Shown here piece by piece: positions 23,811 through 31,086 of a stretch of DNA of 32,605 bases. The notes beneath the pieces are model-generated. The model did not search any database, was not told where the DNA came from, and saw only the letters and a list, made by a program, of their open reading frames with translations. The stretch comes from an uncultured Alphaproteobacteria bacterium. GTDB lineage: Bacteria > Pseudomonadota > Alphaproteobacteria > RUG11792. A program made the translations under genes and the position numbers. The stretch is taken from contig CANBDL010000008.1 of the NCBI GenBank assembly GCA_947367345.1, positions 1-32,605 of the forward strand, in the 5' to 3' direction. The first letter of the stretch is position 1. Each line of letters starts with the position of its first letter.

Positions 23811-26632
23811 TTTGTTTCTCCTTGCATAGATGTCACAGTGACGCCGCACCTATCCAAAAATCTCACAGCCTCATCCGGCAGCTTGACATTCTTCTCACGC
23901 AATGCATTCCACAATATATCCTTACATTCCTGAGGTATTACATCCGAAGAGAGATAGCTAACTATGTCCTTGTGGTCAAATTTATCAACGTACTTGGCGA
24001 TTATCTTGAAGAGCTCAACATACTGCTCTGTGGTGTACTTGTAACACAGCAGGTTATTAACACGATATACGGCAGGCAGAGACCATCCACCAGCTTCGCT
24101 ATAATAATATGAACAACGTTTGATGTCTCCGGCGAAATAGAGGAACCTGTCGAAGTAGTAGCACAGGTACTTGAACAACTTCTTTCTCTGCTTGTTTGGC
24201 AGGTCGCCTTGCTTCAAGATATCAGACAGTTCGCAGAGTATATCGTTACAGCCGCAGTAGGCGTCTCTAGACGAATCGCCCCAGCCTCCACCGCTAATCC
24301 CAAGCTTCATGTATAAGGTCTCGCCGCTCCTCTCGGGATCGCCCTTATCAATCCAGCTCTGCAGCACAGCCATGTACTTATCTGCATATGTGGAGTAGAG
24401 AGCCTTGTCGTTGAACATAGCGTTGTGATAGTATTCTTTGAAGTATGTTGCGCAACTCCATCCATCATAAGTATGTCTGTTACAGTCTTTGAAGATGTAA
24501 ATTGCATCCTTAGAGCTTACTTGTTTGCAGGCAACCAAGGTCCTGGAGCCGATATGATCCTTCATAGCCCTCTTGACGAGCTTCTTCTTGTATGAGTTCG
24601 GCGTGTTCTTGCTGGTTATCAGTAGCTCAATGTCCTTTAGAACTAAGTATCGCTCCAAACTCTTGATCTTGCCAAAGACCATCTTGTTTGTCTTTTTATC
24701 TATGTCGCAATAACGTATGATGCGGCACATGATATTAAGATCAAGACTGTCTATGTTTTCAAGGTAATGCTTTAGGTTTTTGTCTGTTATTGCCTTGTGA
24801 TTTACATAACAAAAATCATCTTTCAGGGGCCACTTGGCTATGCCGTCGAATTTTTTGTATGGTATATACTTGTCGGCCTCTTCATCGTACCAAGGTATTC
24901 GTCTTTTCGGCACTGCCAGGTACCTGTTGACAGATGCCATACAGCATGGTTCCTTGCCTTCGGTACACTTGCCTTGCTCGCATTGTGGTTTCAGGGGCTT
25001 CTTGAGTTTCCGGATTGCTGCACGAATAAAACAAGCTGTGTCTCCGATGCTCATAATCTTCTTAACAGCTCTAATCCTCTGCTCGTCCGTGGCAGAATTA
25101 TGCAGGGCAACGGCCCAGACCCGATTGTCAGACTCCAAAACCCTGTCGAATAGAGCCTGCAGCTGCTTATCTGTAACGTGGTTGCCGTAGAGATGAGAGC
25201 AGAGATGAGCTATGAATGTTGTGTTGAGGTTGCAGTTTTTGTTAACGAAATCCAGGGCTTGCCTGCCTTGATCCTTGGTGAAGTACCTGCAACCACACAT
25301 AATATGAGCAACAAGAGCATCGTAACCAAATTCTCCCACAATAATGTCTTCGTCATCATATCCATGGAGCCTGTGTTGTTTACCATCATGCCATCTATGC
25401 GATAATAGATTGCTGTGTAACTTCTCTATTTCGCCCATAATATTTTTATCGTAGACCTTTGTTATCATGTCAAGTATGACGGACCTCTGCTTGTCGTTTA
25501 TATATATCGAATACATTGCATATATGAGATCTGTAAAGGTTGGCTTGTAGCTTCCGTCAGTTATTTTTGTGATGAAGAGGGCCGCGACCTTCTTGCTGAC
25601 ATCATCACTCAGGTATCTTGCAGTGAGTATTTGCGACAACTTGCTCGGGGCGATTTTATCGAGGTTCTTGATGAGTAGGTCCTGAGCAAGCCTATGTATT
25701 TTCTCTGTAACAGTCGTAACGTCCGTCATTCTACATGAAAACAAATCGAATACACATATAATCAAGTCGGGATTATACACTCCGTCTTTCCAGCTGGTCT
25801 TGTCTAGAGAGTCGAACATTGACCGCAAGAAGTCGTAGCCGATGTTGTAATTTTTTCCACATGCCTCCATGCAATAAACAAACCCGCTAATTGTGTTATG
25901 GTTGGCTTTGATGTACCCCAGAATGTATTCCGTCTGATCTTGGTTTATGTAGGGCGAAGACAGTATGTTCGCGATTTTGTAGATATCCGGCTTGTACTTT
26001 TTGCTCTTGATACGATCTAGAACATACTGCGCGATTTTGTTACACGTTGATTTGTCACACCCGCAATAACCAAGCTTACTGACTAGGTCATTATCCGTGA
26101 AGTGAGAAATGTTCTTGAGTATTATCTCGTCGATCAGCTTCATGACCTCAGCTCCATAGTCTATGAAGCCCTCAACCTTGTCGTAATCGCACGGAATTGA
26201 TTGTCCTTTGTAGTACTCCACATACATGTGTGAATATCTGTCCTCAATCTTCATCAAGATATCGATTACATTCTTGCTTAGCGTGCTCCGCTGTTCTACT
26301 GGAATTACTTTGTTGTATTTCTTGAGGGTCTCGAGGAGCTTGTATTCCTTGTTGAATGTGATGTTATGGCTATACTCATAAGATATTTCATCGAAAGCAG
26401 TAATATCCTGGATGTATAACCCAGACGAGGACATAAGACTAACCAACCTCTTGAGACCTGCCTTACGATCATCTCCTTGTGTTTTACGATCTGATAATAT
26501 CTTGATGAGCTCTTCCATCTCTTGATTAGCGGTTTTGTTTGTTTGGCTTGCTGTTGAATTACATGCAACAGTGCTCATGGTTTCTGGCGCCAACAAGGCA
26601 AGCATCATAACAAATATCTTAATGTACTTCAT
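23807..26632 (-). CDS. Giant secreted helical-repeat protein, paralogue B
   Basis: A 941-residue protein, first of the tandem pair. The N-terminus is a signal peptide (about 1-24) ending STVAC; a lipoprotein is possible but the lipobox is poor. Helical repeats fill about 40-520, e.g. LSQILTARYLSDDVSKKVA then INDKQRSVILDMI. The same cysteine cluster as in paralogue A is at 551-565, and the C-terminal half again has YCGCNDILCEL and the shared end IPQECKDILWNALREKNVKL. Two stretches are identical to paralogue A at DNA level (71 and 49 bases). The ribosome binding site of paralogue A lies in its last codons. Function unknown; export, cysteines and solenoid form suggest a binding or scaffold role outside the cytoplasm. 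Confidence 0.75.
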   Translation of the reverse strand: MKYIKIFVMMLALLAPETMSTVACNSTASQTNKTANQEMEELIKILSDRKTQGDDRKAGLKRLVSLMSSSGLYIQDITAFDEISYEYSHNITFNKEYKLLETLKKYNKVIPVEQRSTLSKNVIDILMKIEDRYSHMYVEYYKGQSIPCDYDKVEGFIDYGAEVMKLIDEIILKNISHFTDNDLVSKLGYCGCDKSTCNKIAQYVLDRIKSKKYKPDIYKIANILSSPYINQDQTEYILGYIKANHNTISGFVYCMEACGKNYNIGYDFLRSMFDSLDKTSWKDGVYNPDLIICVFDLFSCRMTDVTTVTEKIHRLAQDLLIKNLDKIAPSKLSQILTARYLSDDVSKKVAALFITKITDGSYKPTFTDLIYAMYSIYINDKQRSVILDMITKVYDKNIMGEIEKLHSNLLSHRWHDGKQHRLHGYDDEDIIVGEFGYDALVAHIMCGCRYFTKDQGRQALDFVNKNCNLNTTFIAHLCSHLYGNHVTDKQLQALFDRVLESDNRVWAVALHNSATDEQRIRAVKKIMSIGDTACFIRAAIRKLKKPLKPQCEQGKCTEGKEPCCMASVNRYLAVPKRRIPWYDEEADKYIPYKKFDGIAKWPLKDDFCYVNHKAITDKNLKHYLENIDSLDLNIMCRIIRYCDIDKKTNKMVFGKIKSLERYLVLKDIELLITSKNTPNSYKKKLVKRAMKDHIGSRTLVACKQVSSKDAIYIFKDCNRHTYDGWSCATYFKEYYHNAMFNDKALYSTYADKYMAVLQSWIDKGDPERSGETLYMKLGISGGGWGDSSRDAYCGCNDILCELSDILKQGDLPNKQRKKLFKYLCYYFDRFLYFAGDIKRCSYYYSEAGGWSLPAVYRVNNLLCYKYTTEQYVELFKIIAKYVDKFDHKDIVSYLSSDVIPQECKDILWNALREKNVKLPDEAVRFLDRCGVTVTSMQGETK
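23868..23938. repeat. 71-bp perfect repeat, copy in paralogue B
   Basis: Partner of 21049-21119, in the same orientation, 2,819 bases away. Recombination between the two would delete most of one gene and fuse the pair. Confidence 0.9.
24937..24985. repeat. 49-bp perfect repeat, copy in paralogue B
   Basis: Partner of 22118-22166, also 2,819 bases away, so both repeat pairs sit at the same alignment register of the two genes. Confidence 0.9.
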
Positions 26633-26784
26633 TGTTTTGTGCTACTAATTTTACCAATAAACTTTATTTCACCATTACCCTTGATTAGCTATACAGGCTG
26701 ACCAATAGCGTTGCGATTGACAGCATAATCAGCATATGATGAAGCTCCATGTTTTATTAAGTGTGAATATGTTGTGTTGTCATT

Positions 26785-26793
26785 ATTGTAGCA
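26785..26793 (-). promoter_or_regulatory. Extended -10 promoter of the giant-paralogue operon
   Basis: On the minus strand this reads TGCTACAAT, the same box as at the Rpn gene. The predicted start near 26778 gives a long leader of about 145 bases before the ATG at 26632. A 21-codon frame (26685-26750) with a hydrophobic product lies in this leader. Confidence 0.5.
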
Positions 26794-26831
26794 TCGTGAT
26801 AGTTAATTTTGTGTATTAATTCGTATTGTAA

Positions 26832-27452
26832 TTATCTTATCGCCTTGTGTCTACTAATACAGAGTCCGACTCCAATATGCGCGCCTATTCTTTTGGATAC
26901 ATTGATGCAGTACTTGAGCATTAAGCCGCATTGGAATTGTTCTTTTAAAGCCGCTTTGCATGGTGATTGATTTGTTTTGCCGCCCCACTGATATAAATTA
27001 AACTTACCAAATACAGATAGTATAATGTGTGGCTTGGTTTTCAGTAATCTGGCGAAATCAATGTCTAGACATGCAATAACGCCAACTGGAAAACACCAAT
27101 ATTTGTCGTTACAATACCCGTCATGAATGCGTCTCGCTCCTACATACCCACCAACATTGCAAGATATACCTGAATATAGCGTGACTCCAATCATTAAGCC
27201 GCCTGATATCGTTGGTATGTTGATTTGATTTGTAACATGCTTGCATGCTGTTTTTTTATAGTATAACGGGAAAGTACAATCAATAAATCCAGATATTCTT
27301 ATGTATTTATTGCAATTTACAGCAATTTGGCCAATGATAATAATATCGAGCCTTGGTGAATCATATTGTATGCAGTTGGTGTGGTCATATGGTAGCTGAA
27401 TATTTATGCCAAGAGTTTTCGCGATCTCTGTGATGCGTTTTAATATATGCAT
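26832..27452 (-). CDS. Barrel-like cysteine-containing protein, possibly the 3' part of a split gene
   Basis: A 206-residue protein of unknown family. From about residue 40 it shows alternating polar/hydrophobic strands with Gly and aromatic residues (GGLMIGVTLYSGISCNVGGY, FPVGVIACLDIDF, IGAHIGVGLCIS), the look of an outer-membrane beta-barrel. It has about a dozen cysteines, unusual for such a barrel. There is no signal peptide of its own. The ATG overlaps the end of the upstream gene by 13 bases, and an in-frame TGA lies 6 bases before it. Either it is coupled to the upstream gene, or a single-base change split one gene (signal peptide, coiled coil, barrel) in two. Confidence 0.5.
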   Translation of the reverse strand: MHILKRITEIAKTLGINIQLPYDHTNCIQYDSPRLDIIIIGQIAVNCNKYIRISGFIDCTFPLYYKKTACKHVTNQINIPTISGGLMIGVTLYSGISCNVGGYVGARRIHDGYCNDKYWCFPVGVIACLDIDFARLLKTKPHIILSVFGKFNLYQWGGKTNQSPCKAALKEQFQCGLMLKYCINVSKRIGAHIGVGLCISRHKAIR

Positions 27453-28159
27453 TGTGTGTCATCATTGGATGCTTGTTGAAGCTTAACAAGAGTTTGCACT
27501 GATAATTCAATGTCTTTCTTTATGTTGTCGATATCACTCTTATCTGTGTCTTGCTGTAAGGTTTTTTCTAGGTCGTTTAGTTTTTGTGATACTTCTTCAA
27601 GCGATTCTTGAATATTGGCATTATTAGATATTTGTATTTTTTTGATGTATCTGGATAGTTCGTTTGTTAATGTGTGTACATTTACCTTGTTGTCTGTAGT
27701 ATCTATATTGGTATTTTCTCTATCATCCTTATTAGAAAAAACTCTTTTGATTTGATCCTGTATATTTTTTTGGGTAATGTTGTATCCAGATCCTCGTTTA
27801 GTTATCTTCTTATGTATTTCCTTTGCTTTTTGTATTTCTTCTGGTGTCAATTCTTTATCATTTTGTTTATGTAAGTATATGTGAATAATTTTTTTTCTGA
27901 GATTGTCCAATGTATTATAATTTGTGTTGTCTTTGTCAAAAAACTCACCAACAGGTCCGATAAACTTGTCAATTTGTTCTTTGTACTGTTTCACTTCGTT
28001 AGCATTATTCATAAATTGTTCGCTAGCATTTTTCAGTAAGTACGACCACAAGTTCTTTGCAATTTTTATTGTTTTTGGATCTGTGATTGTGTTTGAACAG
28101 CATAATGTAGTTATGCTTAACATCAAAAATGTTGTAAATCTACGATAACTATAATTCAT
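27440..28159 (-). CDS. Secreted coiled-coil protein
   Basis: A 239-residue protein with a signal peptide (about 1-22, RRFTTFLMLSITTLCCS). The body is hydrophilic and helical; about 170-232 has clear heptad spacing (LEEVSQKLNDLEKTLQQ, IDNIKKDIELSVQTLVKLQQ), so a coiled coil is likely. No family recognised. The ATG overlaps the stop of a decayed upstream frame as ATGA, so this gene was once an internal cistron. It ends 13 bases inside the barrel-like gene. Confidence 0.6.
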   Translation of the reverse strand: MNYSYRRFTTFLMLSITTLCCSNTITDPKTIKIAKNLWSYLLKNASEQFMNNANEVKQYKEQIDKFIGPVGEFFDKDNTNYNTLDNLRKKIIHIYLHKQNDKELTPEEIQKAKEIHKKITKRGSGYNITQKNIQDQIKRVFSNKDDRENTNIDTTDNKVNVHTLTNELSRYIKKIQISNNANIQESLEEVSQKLNDLEKTLQQDTDKSDIDNIKKDIELSVQTLVKLQQASNDDTQCIY

Positions 28160-28287
28160 TTTCGAGATCCATAAAAACTATAATCTCTTTTGGCTTCAGA
28201 ATCATATGATCCAAGCCTGACTCCAATCTTGAATCTCGTAACACAGTCATACGGCTAATAACATCCTGCTACGATCTTAAATTTATA
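28156..28287 (-). pseudogene. 3' remnant of a barrel-like gene
   Basis: A frame broken by an in-frame TAG (28257-28255) encodes KFKIVAGCY before the stop and PYDCVTRFKIGVRLGSYDS after it, ending at a TGA that overlaps the next ATG (ATGA). The strand-like pattern with Cys resembles the barrel-like protein at 26832-27452. The 5' part is missing, and the leuS promoter region now lies there, so the operon's head was lost in a rearrangement. Confidence 0.45.
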
Positions 28288-28323
28288 TCAACAATATTAA
28301 CTATTCGCAACTTATGCAATAAA

Positions 28324-28352
28324 ATTGGCGTCTTAGTGAAGTCAACGCCAAT
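28324..28352. repeat. Inverted repeat over the leuS -35 region
   Basis: ATTGGCGT (28324-28331) and ACGCCAAT (28345-28352) are perfect 8-bp arms around 13 bases. The dyad spans the -35 position (about 28333-28338) and ends just before the -10, where a repressor would block RNA polymerase. It is not followed by T, so a terminator is unlikely. Confidence 0.5.
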
Positions 28353-28353
28353 C

Positions 28354-28362
28354 TGCTATAAT
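28354..28362 (+). promoter_or_regulatory. Extended -10 promoter of leuS
   Basis: TGCTATAAT, a perfect extended -10. TTAGTG at 28333-28338 (18-base spacer) is a weak -35. The predicted start near 28369 gives a leader of about 24 bases before the ATG at 28393 and excludes the upstream in-frame start at 28336. Confidence 0.7.
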
Positions 28363-28392
28363 AAAATCAATCGATCTCATATACAAAAAATC

Positions 28393-30885
28393 ATGCCATA
28401 CAATCACAAATCCATAGAGGCGAAGTGGACAAATAAGCTCGCATCATACGCAACCCACAACGACAAGCTGCACAAGAAATATTACGTATTGTCGATGTTG
28501 CCTTACCCATCAGGCAAGTTGCACATGGGGCATATACGTAATTACACGATAGGTGACGTGATTGCAAGGTACAAGAAGCTGCAGGGGTACGACGTAATAC
28601 ACCCAATCGGCTGGGATTCTTTCGGTATGCCGGCTGAAAATGCTGCAATAGGCGGTGGTAATCACCCAAAGACATGGACCGAGCAGAACATAGCCCACAT
28701 GAGGCAACAGCTCAAAACCATGGGTTATATGTATGACTGGGGCAGGGAGATCAGCACATGCTCAGACAACTACTACTCGCAAGAGCAGAAAATTTTCCTC
28801 GAGATGTATCGCAAAGGCATAATATACCGCAAACAGTCCTATGTAAATTGGGATCCAGTGGACCAGACAGTCCTGGCAAACGAGCAGGTTATAGATGGTA
28901 AGGGCTGGAGATCAGGTGCGCCTGTCGAGAAGAAGCTCCTGGAGCAGTGGTCCGTCAAGATAACAGATTACGCAGAGCAGTTGCTTCAGTCTCTCGAGGA
29001 GCTCAAGGGTCACTGGCCTGACAATGTAATTAAGATGCAGGAGAACTGGATAGGCAAATCGGTTGGTGCCATGGTGGATTTCCAGATCAAGGACTCAGAC
29101 AAGAAGCTCCAGATCTACACAACCCGCCCAGACACTCTCTTCGGCTCGTCATTCGTAGCTATATCTGCTGACCACGACCTCAGCAAGGAGTTGGCGGCCG
29201 ACAACGACAAGATAGCCGCATTCCGAGAAGAGTGCAAACAGATCGATACAACGGAAGAAGCTATGTCTAAGATGGAGAAGCTCGGCATAGACACGGGCCT
29301 CAAGGCGATCAACCCGATTACAAATCAGGAGATACCTGTATACATAGCCAACTTCGTGCTGATGGATTATGGTACAGGAGCCATCTTCGGCTGTCCTGCC
29401 CACGACCAGAGAGACCACGACTTCGCTACAAAGTACGGACTAGCCATAACTCCAGTAATAGAATGCGGCCACGACTGCTCCAAAGAGCCATACACAGAGG
29501 ACGGCCCACATATAAACTCAGACTTCCTCAACGGACTCAATACAGCCGAAGCAAAAACCAAGGCGATAGAGTGGCTCGAGTCTAACAATGCAGGTCAGGC
29601 AAAGATAATGTATCGCCTGAGAGACTGGCTTGTATCACGCCAAAGATACTGGGGCTGTCCGATCCCAATCATACACTGCCCTCATTGCGGTATGGTAGAG
29701 GCAGAGCTCCCAGTTCTACTACCTGAGGATGTTACAATAGACGGCAACGGTAACCCACTTGAGAAGTCCAGCTGGATCAATACAAAGTGCCCAAAGTGCG
29801 GATCAGATGCCAAGAGAGAAACTGATACACTCGATACATTCTTCGAGTCGTCCTGGTATTATCTACGCTACCTGTCACCTTATCACGATTACCCATTCGA
29901 ACAGCTTGTGGCTGACCACTGTATGCCAGTTGACATATGCATAGGTGGTGTTGAACATGCAGTACTACACCTGCTATACGCCCGCTTCTTCATGATAGTA
30001 CTACACGAGCTCGGTTATATCTCTGACAACAAACCTCCATTCAAGAAACTTTTGACCCAGGGCATGGTATGCCACAAGCTCTACAGAAATGAGCTTGGTG
30101 ATTATGTCTATCCCGATGAGGTTATAAAAAAAGACGATGGCCTGTTTGACTCAAACAACAGGAAAGTAACAGAACTGCCTTACGAGAAGATGTCCAAGTC
30201 CAAGAAGAACGTTGTGAGCCCTGACGCAATGACGGAGAAATATGGCGTCGACGCAATGAGACTCTTCATACTGTCCGACACCCCGCCAGAGAAAAACTTC
30301 GACTGGAACGACGATGCACTTGACGGCTCATGGCGCTTCCTGAATCGTATATATAAATTGTGCTGCGAGCTTGGCGTTTATGGAGACTGCAACAATAACG
30401 ATATATCATTTGGAACAGGAGATGGACTAATCAAGACAGCTCACCAGTATCTACAAAGGGTCTATGACTCGTACGATAATATATCTCTTAACAAAACCAT
30501 AGCTCTCTGCCGCGAGTTATTTAACGCGATCGAGAAGGATTGGCGTGGCTGCATCAAAGAGGTCGTCTTCGGAGCCCTCGACATATTCGTTATGTCCCTG
30601 TACCCCTTCTGCCCCTTCATTTGCTCGGATATATGGTCCTTGCTGCATGACGGAGAATTTGTACAAGATACATGCCTTATACCTGTTGACTCTGACCTTG
30701 CCTCTGTTAATAGCGTTACCATAGTAGTACAGCTCAACGGCAAAACCAAGGGCAAGTTTGAATGCTCTGTTGACTCCTCTGAAGATTTTCTCCGTTATGA
30801 AGCCGTTAAGTTACTTGGTATTGATACTGGATCTGTTAAGAGATGTATTGTTGTGAAGGGAAGATTGGCTAATGTGGTGGTGTAG
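28393..30885 (+). CDS. leuS: Leucyl-tRNA synthetase
   Basis: Charges tRNA-Leu. The protein is 830 residues, class I, bacterial type. The HIGH motif is HMGH (44-47) in PYPSGKLHMGHIRNYTIGD. The CP1 editing domain (about 225-420) has TTRPDTLFGSSFVA and GTGAIFGCPAHDQRDHDFA. A zinc-binding-like CPHCG...CPKCG pair lies at about 435-480, and KMSKS is at 599-603. The anticodon-binding and C-terminal domains follow. The start MPYNHKSIEAKW is the family start. Base content is high for this window (30 G+C of 60 at 29041-29100) but falls near the 3' end (22 of 60 at 30781-30840), where codons become T-ending. Confidence 0.97.
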   Translation: MPYNHKSIEAKWTNKLASYATHNDKLHKKYYVLSMLPYPSGKLHMGHIRNYTIGDVIARYKKLQGYDVIHPIGWDSFGMPAENAAIGGGNHPKTWTEQNIAHMRQQLKTMGYMYDWGREISTCSDNYYSQEQKIFLEMYRKGIIYRKQSYVNWDPVDQTVLANEQVIDGKGWRSGAPVEKKLLEQWSVKITDYAEQLLQSLEELKGHWPDNVIKMQENWIGKSVGAMVDFQIKDSDKKLQIYTTRPDTLFGSSFVAISADHDLSKELAADNDKIAAFREECKQIDTTEEAMSKMEKLGIDTGLKAINPITNQEIPVYIANFVLMDYGTGAIFGCPAHDQRDHDFATKYGLAITPVIECGHDCSKEPYTEDGPHINSDFLNGLNTAEAKTKAIEWLESNNAGQAKIMYRLRDWLVSRQRYWGCPIPIIHCPHCGMVEAELPVLLPEDVTIDGNGNPLEKSSWINTKCPKCGSDAKRETDTLDTFFESSWYYLRYLSPYHDYPFEQLVADHCMPVDICIGGVEHAVLHLLYARFFMIVLHELGYISDNKPPFKKLLTQGMVCHKLYRNELGDYVYPDEVIKKDDGLFDSNNRKVTELPYEKMSKSKKNVVSPDAMTEKYGVDAMRLFILSDTPPEKNFDWNDDALDGSWRFLNRIYKLCCELGVYGDCNNNDISFGTGDGLIKTAHQYLQRVYDSYDNISLNKTIALCRELFNAIEKDWRGCIKEVVFGALDIFVMSLYPFCPFICSDIWSLLHDGEFVQDTCLIPVDSDLASVNSVTIVVQLNGKTKGKFECSVDSSEDFLRYEAVKLLGIDTGSVKRCIVVKGRLANVVV

Positions 30886-31041
30886 ATGAATACATGATAC
30901 ATTGTGTATATACAATACTTACGTATATTATTATGAATAATATATGACTGTGATGATTTATGCAAATATGTCAACTATGAACAATTATGTAATCTCAAAA
31001 TTGATGCCTTACTGATCTATTAACTATTTTGTTGGAACATA

Positions 31042-31050
31042 TGTTACAAT
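31042..31050 (+). promoter_or_regulatory. Extended -10 promoter of the HEGCH protein gene
   Basis: TGTTACAAT. The predicted start near 31057 gives a leader of about 30 bases to the ATG at 31087. It also rules out the GTG at 31051 as a start. Confidence 0.5.
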
Positions 31051-31086
31051 GTGCTTGTTAATATGTATTTTCTACTACAGTGGTTT

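Noticed and set aside
26685-26750. A 21-codon frame with a hydrophobic product in the leader of the giant-paralogue operon.
   Set aside because: No ribosome binding site, and very short. A leader peptide or small membrane peptide is possible but not supported.
28336-28392. N-terminal extension of leuS.
   Set aside because: It starts upstream of the predicted transcript start and spans the -10 box; MPYNHKSIEAKW is the family start.
30886-31041. AT-only inverted repeats after leuS (e.g. ATTATT-ATG-AATAAT).
   Set aside because: The stems have only A/T pairs and no T-run follows; common by chance in such DNA, so not called a terminator.
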